From contig NZ_JAMXSS010000002.1 of the NCBI RefSeq assembly GCF_024124825.1, forward strand, positions 3,764,169 to 3,828,168: a stretch of 64,000 bases of DNA. Direction: 5' to 3'. Every line of letters begins with the position of its first letter. Position 1 is the first letter of the stretch. The notes under the pieces are model-generated. The model saw only the letters and a list, made by a program, of their open reading frames with translations. It ran no database searches and was not told where the DNA came from. The translations under genes and the position numbers were made by a program. The DNA comes from Arthrobacter sp. H16F315. GTDB taxonomy: Bacteria; Actinomycetota; Actinomycetes; Actinomycetales; Micrococcaceae. Positions 1 through 8,505 of the stretch are shown in pieces.

Positions 1-25
1 GGTTGTTTTCAGCTGATCCCGGACA

Positions 26-430
26 TTGAATAGGGGTATGGTATTTTCCCCGCAAGACCCACTGACCGAGTTCCTGGCCCTGCTCAAGGCCGAAAGCCGC
101 GACGGGGTGCTGGGCCTTGACTGCGGACGGGGCGCGGACGGCCTGCGTTTTGTCCAGTCCGGCATTCATTTCACCGGCGTGGACCGGTCCGAGGAGAACA
201 TCCATGCGGCCCGGGCCCACGGGCTGGAGGCTTCGGTCGCAGGGGCCGGCGCACTGCCCTTTGCCGACTCGGCGTTCCCGTCGGTGTGGGCGGTCGAGGC
301 CCTGGCGGGCCTGCCCCCGGCGGAATGGGACGACGTTGTGAACGAACTGGGCCGCGTTGCGGCACCCGGGGCGCCAATCGCCGTCGTACGCCCCGGCGAA
401 GGCGTAACAGTCCTCCGCTCCCCCGCCTGA
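26..430 (+). CDS. Small class I SAM-dependent methyltransferase-like protein
   Basis: The product is a 134-aa (or 130-aa) protein with a glycine-rich SAM-binding loop, GLDCGRGADG, near residues 29-38. An acidic residue ending beta-2 (GVDRSEENI) follows about 20 residues later, as in Methyltransf_11 domains. It covers only the SAM-binding half of a typical methyltransferase, with no recognisable substrate domain, so the substrate is unknown. The longest start is TTG at 26. ATG at 38 is the alternative, but its AGGGG lies only one base away. The stop codon directly abuts the 66-bp palindrome at 431-496, so an original longer C-terminus cut off by that element cannot be excluded. Confidence 0.65.
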   Translation: MNRGMVFSPQDPLTEFLALLKAESRDGVLGLDCGRGADGLRFVQSGIHFTGVDRSEENIHAARAHGLEASVAGAGALPFADSAFPSVWAVEALAGLPPAEWDDVVNELGRVAAPGAPIAVVRPGEGVTVLRSPA

Positions 431-496
431 CCCAACTGACTCGCAGCAGGGGTCGTTTTGGGCGCTCAAAACGACCCCTGCTGCGAGTCAGTTGGG
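431..496. repeat. 66-bp palindrome, copy 1 (covarying family)
   Basis: Two perfectly complementary 30-bp arms (431-460 and 467-496) flank a six-base centre, GGCGCT. The outer 17 bases of the arm are CCCAACTGACTCGCAGC and the arm ends in GTTTTG. Copies 2 and 3 at 40220 and 41273 share these parts but differ at arm positions 18, 19, 20 and 23, with every change matched on the other arm. The element sits at the 3' end of the methyltransferase gene. It could act as a bidirectional terminator or be a REP-like element; there is no clear T-tract. Confidence 0.95.
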
Positions 497-521
497 GAGG
501 CCCGTGTCCTAGGCTGGAGGC

Positions 522-1040
522 ATGGCTCCCATTTACGCTTTCGCCGGGGACACCCCGGCTGTCCATAACTCCGTTTTCATCGCGCCGAGCGCCTCAGTGA
601 TCGGCAAAGCGACCCTCGCGGAAAACTCCAGCGCGTTTTATGGCGTATCCGTCCGGGCAGACACCGCCGCAATCAGCGTCGGCGCCGGCAGCAACCTGCA
701 GGACAACGTGGTCCTGCACGCTGACCCCGGCTTTCCCTGCACCGTGGGCGCCCGGGTCAGCGTCGGGCACAGCGCCGTCGTCCATGGCTGCACGGTCGAG
801 GACGACTGCCTGATCGGCATGAGCGCCACCATCCTCAACGGCGCCGTCATCGGGGCAGGGTCACTGGTCGCAGCCGGCGCGGTGGTGCTGGAAGGAACCA
901 TCATTCCGCCGCGTTCGCTGGTCGCCGGGGTGCCGGCAAAGGTCCGCCGCGAACTCAGCGACGAGGAGTTCGCCGGCGTCCAGCAGAACGCGGCACACTA
1001 CCGGGAGCTGGCCCGGGCGCACCTCGAAATGCACGGCTAA
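522..1040 (+). CDS. Gamma-carbonic anhydrase / hexapeptide-repeat family protein
   Basis: This is a 172-aa left-handed beta-helix protein built from hexapeptide repeats (I/V-G-x-G-A/S-x), of the YrdA/PaaY/CaiE group of gamma-class carbonic anhydrase homologues. Three histidines at positions 66 (VVLHAD), 83 and 88 (VGHSAVVHG) match the zinc ligands, and R45, D47 and Q60 match other conserved active-site positions. A TGGAGG ribosome-binding site lies just before the ATG. Members often sit near acyl-CoA metabolism genes, but no such partner is adjacent here. True carbonic anhydrase activity cannot be read from sequence alone. Confidence 0.85.
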   Translation: MAPIYAFAGDTPAVHNSVFIAPSASVIGKATLAENSSAFYGVSVRADTAAISVGAGSNLQDNVVLHADPGFPCTVGARVSVGHSAVVHGCTVEDDCLIGMSATILNGAVIGAGSLVAAGAVVLEGTIIPPRSLVAGVPAKVRRELSDEEFAGVQQNAAHYRELARAHLEMHG

Positions 1041-1073
1041 GGACCCTCATCCAGACGGCTCGGTCCAGGGAGC

Positions 1074-2776
1074 TCAGTCCAGGGAGATCGGGCCCAACTC
1101 CGCCAGCAGATCGCCCGGTCCCGGATTGCCGGCGGCCGATGACCCGCCGAGGTGCCGGACGACTCCCCAGGCCGCGTTCAGCCCGGTGGTAACGGCGCCT
1201 TCGGCCCAGCCCGCAGTAAAGGACACGTCGTCCCCAGCCAGGAAGATGCCCCGCTGCTGCTCCGGGAGCTGATCCTGCTTAAAGTGGCTGAACAGCCGCT
1301 GCTGGTAACGGTAGTGCCCCGGCAGGTTGGCTTTGAAGGCCCCCATGAAGTTGGGGTCCGCTTCCCAGGAGACTGTGATGGGCTGGCCCACGATGTGGCT
1401 GGCAATGTCCACGCCCGGGTAGATCTGCGCGAGCGAGTGCAGCATCAGTTCCGTCCTCTGGTCCGCGTCCAAGGCCAGCCATTTGAGCGCGTCGTCATTC
1501 CAGGTGTAGGAGAGCAGGATCACCGCAGGCTTCTCCGGCCCGTTGTCCAGCAGGTAGGTGGCCCGGTTCAGCCGGTCCGTCAGCGTCATGGACATCACTT
1601 CGCGGCCGGTGGCGGGATCAATATCCTTCCAGAACGGCCTGTCGACCATCACAAAGGTCTTGGACGACTGCATGTAGTGCGAGCGCTCGATTGCAGTCCA
1701 CAATTCTGCCGGGAACAAGGTTTCCTCGGTGTGGATCCGCGTCGACAGCAGCCACGACTGGCACGTGCTGATAACAGCGGGATAGGCGGCCTCCCGGCCC
1801 CACCGTTCCCGGATCCGGAAATCACTGCTGCCGTCCCGGGCGATCCTGTCCACGGCGCCCCTGGGGCGCCTGCGTGCAGCGATGCCAGTGACGTCCCGTC
1901 GGGCCAGTGCACCATGCCCGACGGCGCATGCTCCCAGAGCGCGTCCGGGAGCCGTTGCGCTCCGCCGGCAATAAGCCGGTGCGCGTCGTCGGCATCGGTG
2001 TACACCACACGCAGGATCTCCAGGATGGAGTTGGGGAAGTCCGTGTCCCAGCCGCCGGTGCCGAAGCCCACCTGGCCGAAGGCCTCGCGGTGCGCGAAGC
2101 CGGCCTTCTTGAACGATTCGCTGCCGGCGATGAATCCGTAAAAGGTCTGTTCGTCCAGCAGCGGCAGCAGCGCGTTCCACAGTTCCTTGATCCGGGCGGT
2201 GTCCCGGGCGCGGATGGCCTCCTGCATCTCGCTGAACTTGGCGCCGTCGTTGACGGCAGCTTTCCAGGCATCGGCGACTTCGCGGAAGAACGGCGGCAGG
2301 TCCGCGGGCGTGCTGGCGTAGTACTTTTTGCCCGCCAGCTCAATGACGGTGCTGGAGGTAATAGCGGCCAGCGGATTCGGGAACTCCTGGGTTTCCAGCC
2401 CCAGCATCTCCACATAGTGGTAGAAAGCCTTCCCCGAGACGGGAAAGCGCATCCCGCCCAGATCGGCCACGACGCCGGCGGCCGAGGGGAAGGTGGCCGT
2501 CCGCAGCCGCCCGCCGATCCGGTCCGCCTCGTAGATGACGGGCCGGAGGCCCAGTTTCATCAGCTCGTAGGCCGCCACCAGCCCGGAAAGGCCGGCACCC
2601 ACTACTGCCACTTCGGTTCCGTACAGCTCTTCCGGGATGGCGCCCAGTCCGTCCGGATGGGCCAGGTAATGGTCGTAGCTGAACGGGAAGTCAGGGTTCA
2701 GCATGGTGATGGGAGCCTGGACTCCGGAGTCCGGAGTTGTGGTTCCCGGGGCGGGCAGTTCTGTGGCGGTTGTCAT
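1074..2776 (-). pseudogene. davB: Lysine 2-monooxygenase DavB, frameshifted
   Basis: This is a flavin amine oxidase-family protein matching DavB, which oxidatively decarboxylates L-lysine to 5-aminovaleramide. The first half has the FAD dinucleotide-binding motif GAGLSG near residues 60-65, then GGRLRTATF, LGGMRFPVS and FGQVGFGTGGWDTDFPNS. The second half, in another frame, carries MQSSKTFVMVDRPFWKD, ITVSWEADPNFMGAFK and GIFLAGDDVS. The frame changes at the GGGG of 1863-1866 on the plus strand. One extra base there gives LHAGAPRGAVDRIARDG and an uninterrupted protein of about 567 aa, the usual DavB length. It is probably a sequence error or a recent mutation. The gene starts 13 nt after the permease gene, in one operon, and davA lies about 3.4 kb away. 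Confidence 0.88.
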
Positions 2777-2789
2777 AAGTGGCTGGCTT

Positions 2790-4313
2790 TCATCGGTTCG
2801 GGACGGAAGTGGTGTCGGCGGGGGCTGCGCCGGATAGTTCACGGTATTCCTCGGAGCTGAGTGCCGCCACCCGGGAGTTCCTGCGGCTGTAGCCGAAGTA
2901 GACGGCCAGCCCCACCAGCATCCAGAGCCCGAAGACCACCCAGGTCTCGGCGCCAAGGTTGAGCATCAGGTAGCCGCACATCGCGGCGCCCAGCAGGGGC
3001 GTCAGCGGAAACAGGGGAACGCGGAAACTCCTTTTGAGTTCCGGCCGGCTGCGCCGCAGGTAGATGACGGCGACGTTGACCAGGGCGAAAGCGAAAAGCG
3101 TGCCGATGCTGGTGGCGTCCGCCAGGGCGCCGAGCGGGACGAGGCCTGCCGTGAGGGCGACGACGACGCCGACAATCAGGGTCCCGGCGACCGGCGTGCC
3201 GGTTCGGGGCGAGACACGGCCGAAGATCCTGGGGACCATACCGTCCCTTGCCATCGCGAGCAGGATGCGGGTCTGACCGTAGAGGACCGTCAGCACAATG
3301 CTGGCGATGGCCAGCACGGCCCCGACGGCGAATACCAGCCCAACCCAGGGTTGGCCGGTGGTCTCCTCCAGGATTTTCACGAGGGCGGCTTCGGTGCCAT
3401 CGAACCAGCCCCAGGGACGTGCGCCGATCGCTGCGACGGCGACTAGCACGTAGATGGTTGTAACAATCAGCATCGAGAGCAGGATGGCCCTGGGCAGATC
3501 GCGTTTGGGATTGCGGGCTTCCTCGCCGGCCGTGGAGGCCGCGTCGAAGCCGATGTAGGAGAAGAAGACCCGGGAGGCTGCCGCCGAGACGCCGGCAGCG
3601 CCCATCGGCATCAGCGGCTCGAAGTGTGCGCCGTTGAATGCCGTGAAGGCCACGGCGCAGAAGAAGACCAGGATGCCCACCTTGATCAGGACGATGGCCG
3701 TGTTGATCCCTGCGCTTTCCTTGGCGCCCCGGACCAGCAGCGCCATGGCGAGGACCACGATCAGGATCGCCGGCGCGTTCAGCACTCCGCCGTCGCCGGG
3801 AGGCTGCGAAAGAGCATCCGGCAGGGCCAGGCCAAAGACGGCGAGGGCTTCGTTGACGTACTGGCCGGCACCGACTGCGACGGCGGCCACGGAAACAGCG
3901 TATTCGAGCACCAGGCACCAGCCACAGATCCAGGCCATGCCTTCGCCCATGGTCGCGTAGGTGTACGAATAACTCGATCCTGCCGCGGGGACCATCCCGG
4001 CCATTTCGGCATAGGAGACGGCGGAGAGCAGCGCGGCGAGGCCGGCGATGGCGAAGGAGATCCAGATGGCCGGACCGGCCAGCGGGACGGATTCGCCCAG
4101 GATCACCAGGATGCCGGTTCCGAGGGTGGCGCCAACGCTGATCATCGTCAGTTGCAGCACACCGAAGCTGCGGACCAGCCGCGTGCCGCCGTGGCCGGTT
4201 TCCGCTTCGCTGACGAGCTGTCCGATCGGCTTGCGGCGGAGCAGCTGCGCCGCAAGCCCGGGCCGGCCTGTTGTGGCCGGCGGCCGTTCTCCCATAAGGG
4301 TTGGCACAGTCAT
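2790..4313 (-). CDS. APC-family amino acid permease, probable lysine importer
   Basis: This 507-aa polytopic membrane protein of the amino acid-polyamine-organocation superfamily has the characteristic first helix (GATLGTGILVILGE), SYAEMAGMVPAAGSSYSYTY, and FFSYIGFDAASTAGEEARNP in the middle. About twelve transmembrane segments are visible. The start at 4313 (MTVPTL) is chosen because the longer reading runs into the regulatory region and has no better ribosome-binding site; GGA lies 9 nt upstream. It is the first gene of a two-gene operon with davB and is divergent from pucR. Uptake of lysine or a related cationic amino acid is inferred from this context; the sequence alone only supports amino acid transport. 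Confidence 0.85.
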   Translation of the reverse strand: MTVPTLMGERPPATTGRPGLAAQLLRRKPIGQLVSEAETGHGGTRLVRSFGVLQLTMISVGATLGTGILVILGESVPLAGPAIWISFAIAGLAALLSAVSYAEMAGMVPAAGSSYSYTYATMGEGMAWICGWCLVLEYAVSVAAVAVGAGQYVNEALAVFGLALPDALSQPPGDGGVLNAPAILIVVLAMALLVRGAKESAGINTAIVLIKVGILVFFCAVAFTAFNGAHFEPLMPMGAAGVSAAASRVFFSYIGFDAASTAGEEARNPKRDLPRAILLSMLIVTTIYVLVAVAAIGARPWGWFDGTEAALVKILEETTGQPWVGLVFAVGAVLAIASIVLTVLYGQTRILLAMARDGMVPRIFGRVSPRTGTPVAGTLIVGVVVALTAGLVPLGALADATSIGTLFAFALVNVAVIYLRRSRPELKRSFRVPLFPLTPLLGAAMCGYLMLNLGAETWVVFGLWMLVGLAVYFGYSRRNSRVAALSSEEYRELSGAAPADTTSVPNR

Positions 4314-4366
4314 CGTTGACGTCCGTTCTGCAGTAGTGGTAATTTCCCCGGCTCCAGCGTAAGCGT

Positions 4367-4382
4367 GTGAGCCAGCTCTCAC
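4367..4382. promoter_or_regulatory. Inverted repeat GTGAG-N6-CTCAC, candidate PucR operator
   Basis: A perfect 5-bp inverted repeat with a six-base spacer lies between the divergent permease/davB operon and the pucR-like regulator gene. Its position suggests a regulator binding site. A related site with a four-base spacer occurs at 44617-44630 in front of another regulator gene, so the half-site may simply be common. Confidence 0.35.
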
Positions 4383-4453
4383 GGATGTGCAAAATGACCT
4401 AGAGTATTCATTCATGAGACTTTATGCACTACCGTTCCAGAATCGGGGCGCCG

Positions 4454-6126
4454 ATGGCAACCGTGACTGCTGACGGCTCCGAGCGCCTGGGTTTTGTCAC
4501 CCTGGACCGGTTCCTGCAGCAGCTGCCGCCGGAGCTGGAAGTCCTTTACGACGGCGGCAACGGCTCGGAACGGCTTCGCTGGGTGGAGCCGAGCGAGCTG
4601 GCGGACCCCACCCCGTATCTGCTCGATGGCGAGTTCCTGCTCACCGCCGGCCTTCCGTTCCTGGGCGGGGGCGGACAGGAGGATTTCGCGGACGCCTACG
4701 TGCAGCGGCTGGTGGCAGCGCGCGTCTGCGCGCTGGGCTTTGGCCTGGAACCCTATTTCGACACTGTCCCGGAAGCCGTTGTCCTGGCCTGCCGGCGACA
4801 CAACCTGACCCTTGTGGCCGTGCCGAAGACTGTTCCCTTCGCCGCGGTCGGACTGGAGTTCTCGCAGCTGCTGGAATCGGACAACGCCACCACGTTCCGG
4901 CAACTCGCGGACACAAACAGGCAGCTGATGCGAGCGGTGCTCTCGGCGCGGCCGGAACACGAACTCCTGGCCGCGCTGGTGCAGCAGGTGCCCGTGTGGG
5001 CTGCGCTTGTGGGGTCCGACGGCCGGCTGCGCGCCCGCGGATCCGCCCGAGCGCCGGGAGCGGGCACCACACCGGCCGCGGACATGGCAACGCTGCAGCC
5101 GCTGCTGGCGCGGCTGCTCGCCGGCAGCGGCCCGCGTGTGGAGCTGGACTCATTCGGCACGGCCGGGTCTGAGCTGGTCTTCGGCTATCCCCTGCGCAGC
5201 ACCCGGGACGCCAATCTGGGCGCGCTGGTGCTGGGCACCGGCGCGCCGCTGACGCCGGCCCAGAACAGCGTCGTCTCCACCGCCGTCGGGCTCCTGGAAC
5301 TGCTGGTACGCCAGCGCACCAGCGGTTCGCTGGCCCCGAGCCAGCTCGCGACGGCGCTGCTGCTGCACCCGGAGAGCCTGGCGACGGCAGGCACCCGCCA
5401 GCTCAACGGGCTCAAAGACCTCTTGGCGCAGAGCATTTCCTCCACCCGGTCCGGCCAGCTGCGTGTGGTTCTTGGCGTCCGGCCTGCCCCCGCGTCCGCG
5501 GACGGCCCGGCCGGCAGGGCCGGTCGTGCCGGCGACAGTCCCGTCCGGGAGCTGCTGGAGTGGCGCAGGATGTTCGATACGAAGCTCGTGGAGATCACCG
5601 ACGACGGTTTTGCCGCCATTACCAGGCTGAAGGTCGACGACGGCGTGCTGGCCGGTGTGGAGCGGCTCGGCTGGCGCCTTGTGGTCGGGAGCGCGACCGA
5701 ACTGTCCGGACTGTCGAACGCTTTCCGTCAGGCCTCGTCCCTGCGCGGCCGCGTCGAGGCCACCGGAACCAGCGTCCGGGTCGATGAGGTGACGTGGTCG
5801 GTGGGCGGGCTGCTCGGCAAGGAGGCGGGGACCCTCCTGGCCACCCGGCTGCTGGCCCCCGTACTGGCGCTGGAACCGGAGCGCCGGGACAACCTGATTG
5901 GGATCCTCCGCGCGTGGCTTGGCGCGAACGGCAGCTGGGATGCCACCGCGAAGGCGACGGACCTGCACCGCAACAGCGTCCGGCGGCAGATCGGCATCCT
6001 CGCCGAGCTCCTGGACCTCGACCTCAGCGCCGCCCAAGCCCGGGCAGAGCTCTGGTTTGCCTTGCAGTACGTTCACGATCCCGCCGGCATGATGGCGGCT
6101 GACTCCCCGATCCTGGCGTCACCTAG
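4454..6126 (+). CDS. PucR-family transcriptional regulator (stop codon displaced by a frameshift)
   Basis: The N-terminal region resembles the purine catabolism regulator PucR domain (residues about 10-135). A variable middle follows, then the C-terminal helix-turn-helix RDNLIGILRAWLGANGSW...LHRNSVRRQIGILAEL typical of PucR/CdaR activators. In the sequence as given the frame has no stop until 6925 and would read about 270 residues antisense over davA. If the CCCC at 6105-6108 is restored to five C, translation ends at TAG 6124-6126 after DSPDPGVT, giving 557 aa and a normal convergent arrangement with davA 13 nt away. ATG 4454 is preferred over 4424 because GGGGCG precedes it. It is divergent from the permease-davB operon and likely regulates it. 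Confidence 0.8.
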
Positions 6127-6139
6127 CGCCCGGTCCGGG

Positions 6140-6931
6140 TCAGCTGCCCCAGGAGCGGTAGGTCTGCGGGCGGCGGTCACCGAGATAGTCGACGCTGTGC
6201 CCGGCCCTGCCCGGCGCGGGCAGTTCCGCGAACAGCAACTGGGCCGCGGTTCCGGCCGACGCCAGCAGCGAGCCATCCGGTGCCGCAATAACACTGCCGC
6301 CCAGGAAGTCGCAGCCGTCCTCGGTTCCGGAGTGGTTGGCGTAGGCCACCGTCACGTGGTTTTCCAGTGCCCGCGCCCTGACCAGCAGCTGCGGCACCGA
6401 CTCGAACCCGGCAGCGAGGGCCGTCGGCACCAGCAGCAGTTCGGCGCCGGCGGCGGCGGCTGCGCGGACAGCCTCCGGAAATTCAACGTCGTAGCAAATA
6501 ACCATCGAGATCTTGAAGCCGCGAAAATCCACCACCCGGGGACGCGCCCGGGCCGGGACAAATGCCTGGTTCTCCGCCGGGCCGAAGAGGTGCACCTTGG
6601 CGTAACTCAGGAGCTCGTCGCCGTTCTCATCGAGGAGGGTGGAGGTAATTTGCCATTCCCCTGCCGCCGTGACCGCGGGAAGGCTGAAAACCAGCGCAAT
6701 GCCGTGGTTGCGGGCGATCCCTGCGAGGGCGTGCCGGATGGCCGGCAGCGCAGCAGGGTCGAACTCCGCCCGCAGCCGGAGGGGCGCATACCCCACCGGG
6801 AAAAGCTCGGGCGTAAGCAGCAGCCCGGCGCCGGCCGCGGCAGCCTCGCCGGCAGCCGCATCCACCGCAGCGCAATTCGCTTCTACGTCCAGCACGGCAG
6901 CATTCGCCTGCATCAGGGCCAGTAGCACCAT
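6140..6931 (-). CDS. davA: Delta-aminovaleramidase DavA (nitrilase superfamily)
   Basis: The 263-aa carbon-nitrogen hydrolase hydrolyses 5-aminovaleramide, the DavB product, to 5-aminovalerate. The catalytic triad is visible: E42 (TPELFPVGY), K112 (YAKVHLFG) and C146 (MVICYDVEFPE). Length and motif spacing match Pseudomonas DavA (about 264 aa). Translation starts at ATG 6931 behind GAGGTGG; the open frame continues upstream to 7180 but without coding-like composition. It is convergent with the PucR-type regulator. Together with davB and the permease this forms the monooxygenase branch of lysine degradation. The next enzymes (DavT, DavD) are not in the window. Confidence 0.88.
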   Translation of the reverse strand: MVLLALMQANAAVLDVEANCAAVDAAAGEAAAAGAGLLLTPELFPVGYAPLRLRAEFDPAALPAIRHALAGIARNHGIALVFSLPAVTAAGEWQITSTLLDENGDELLSYAKVHLFGPAENQAFVPARARPRVVDFRGFKISMVICYDVEFPEAVRAAAAAGAELLLVPTALAAGFESVPQLLVRARALENHVTVAYANHSGTEDGCDFLGGSVIAAPDGSLLASAGTAAQLLFAELPAPGRAGHSVDYLGDRRPQTYRSWGS

Positions 6932-7183
6932 TACCACCTCAGCGTCCGGGGCCCGCCCTCGGCGGCGGACTCTCGCATTCCCAGCGTAGCGACGCGGCGC
7001 CCCTGCCGCCCTGGTGCATTTCGGCCCGAAGGGTGCAGCAGTGGGGCGGAATGCCCCCTCCTTCGCCCCCGGCCCAGGGCACCGGCACTGCGCGGGGCCG
7101 GTGGTCAGCCGTTCGCCCCGGCTTCCAAGCTGCCATGCGTTAACTTCTTGACTACAAGATGCAAATACGGCACGCTTCATTTT

Positions 7184-8374
7184 ATGCCACCACCAACTCG
7201 CTCAACGAGGAGCCGAACCAAAAACCCGGGATCACAATCCGCGCTCCGGCATTTGAACCAGCAGCGGATCATTGAATGCCTGCTCGCCGGCCCCTCCACC
7301 CAGGCCGAACTCGCGCGGCAAACCGGCCTGTCGACGGCCACGGTTTCAAATATTGTCAAGATCATGCAGGACGCCGGACTGGCCTCCACCGAACCGATCA
7401 CCAGCTCCGGACGGCGGGCCCTGAACGTCCGGCTCAACAGCAACGGCGCCGTCGCCGTTGGCATCGACTTCGGCCGCCGGCACCTGCGGGTGGTCCTGGC
7501 GTCCCTGAGCTACCACGTCATCGCCGAGGAATCGGTACTGCTGCCCTTGGGGCACCACGCCGAGGAGGGCATCAAAGCCGCTGTCGGACTCCTGGATCGG
7601 CTCCTGGCGGACAGCGGCGTGGAACGCAGCGCGGTGGTTGGTGCCGGCGTCGGCATCCCCGGCCCCATTGACCGCCGGACGGGGACTGTGGTGCAGGGTG
7701 CGATCCTGCCCGAATGGGTGGGGATCAACATCCTGCAGCGCCTCGAGGAAGCCTTGGATCTGCCGGTTTTTGTGGACAACGATGCCAACCTGGGTGCCTT
7801 GTCGGAAGTCACCTGGGGTCCGCACACGGGCATCAACAACCTGATGTTCCTCAAGATCGGCTCCGGCATCGGCGCGGGGCTGATCCTGAACGGGATGCCC
7901 TACTACGGCAACGTGGGAATCACCGGTGAAATCGGCCATGCGACCATCCATGAGCACGGGCTGGTATGCCGCTGCGGGAACCGCGGCTGCCTGGAAACCA
8001 TCGCCTCCACCACCACCATGATCGAGCTCCTGGGCCGCGGCGAGGACAAGCCGTTAACCCCGGAGGACATTGTCCGCAAGGCCCTCGCCCGGGACTCCGC
8101 GACCCTGCGGGTGGTGGACGACGCCGGCCTCGCCGCCGGCCGCGCCCTGGGCAACGTGGCGAATCTGATCAATCCCGAAGTGATCGTGGTGGGAGGCCCG
8201 CTGGCGGAACTCGGGGAACTGCTGCTGGACCCGATCCGCCGGGGCCTGGTCCGGCACGCGGTACCCGTGGTCGGCGAGACAACCGTCCTGACAATGTCCT
8301 CCCTGGGTGGCCGCGCGGAAGCCCTCGGTGCCACCGCGCTGGTCTTCCAGCACGCCGGAATCCGGCGGAATTGA
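7184..8374 (+). CDS. ROK-family transcriptional repressor (XylR/NagC type)
   Basis: An N-terminal winged helix-turn-helix (residues about 20-75, TQAELARQTGLSTATVSNIV) is followed by a ROK sugar-sensing domain. That domain has GIDFGRRH, VGAGVGIPGPID, VFVDNDANLGA and the zinc-binding CRCGNRGCLE signature. The length is about 396 aa from ATG 7184. TTGACT at 7148-7153 could be a -35 box placing the transcript start near the ATG, so the gene may be leaderless; no Shine-Dalgarno is seen. It lies upstream of, and in the same direction as, the sugar ABC transporter genes and probably represses them in the absence of sugar. Confidence 0.88.
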   Translation: MPPPTRSTRSRTKNPGSQSALRHLNQQRIIECLLAGPSTQAELARQTGLSTATVSNIVKIMQDAGLASTEPITSSGRRALNVRLNSNGAVAVGIDFGRRHLRVVLASLSYHVIAEESVLLPLGHHAEEGIKAAVGLLDRLLADSGVERSAVVGAGVGIPGPIDRRTGTVVQGAILPEWVGINILQRLEEALDLPVFVDNDANLGALSEVTWGPHTGINNLMFLKIGSGIGAGLILNGMPYYGNVGITGEIGHATIHEHGLVCRCGNRGCLETIASTTTMIELLGRGEDKPLTPEDIVRKALARDSATLRVVDDAGLAAGRALGNVANLINPEVIVVGGPLAELGELLLDPIRRGLVRHAVPVVGETTVLTMSSLGGRAEALGATALVFQHAGIRRN

Positions 8375-8386
8375 GATTTTTGTTAT

Positions 8387-8436
8387 CGGGCTGTTGCGTT
8401 AAAGACTTGACGACAACGCCTGTGATCCAGTTTACT
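8387..8436 (+). promoter_or_regulatory. Candidate promoter/operator of the sugar transporter operon
   Basis: The 130-bp gap before the transporter ATPase gene holds a TTGACG -35-like box at 8407-8412 and a TTTACT at 8431-8436, a spacer of 18. An imperfect inverted repeat GTTGCGT / ACGACAAC surrounds the -35 box and could be the operator of the upstream ROK regulator. This is inference from position and pattern only. Confidence 0.35.
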
Positions 8437-8505
8437 TTTTCATCAGACGGCCCTGCGGTTTGCAGGGGCGGACAACGAAGTCATGCATTGGAGGCGTAAG
8501 GGCAG

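Noticed and set aside
1850..1880. Programmed ribosomal frameshifting in davB
   Set aside because: No slippery heptamer with a downstream structure is apparent, and five other genes in the window break at similar homopolymers, so missing bases are more likely.
6127..6925. A C-terminal extension of the PucR-type regulator by about 270 residues
   Set aside because: The extension is antisense to davA, and one extra C at 6105-6108 gives a natural stop 13 nt from the davA stop. A frameshift explains it better than a fusion.
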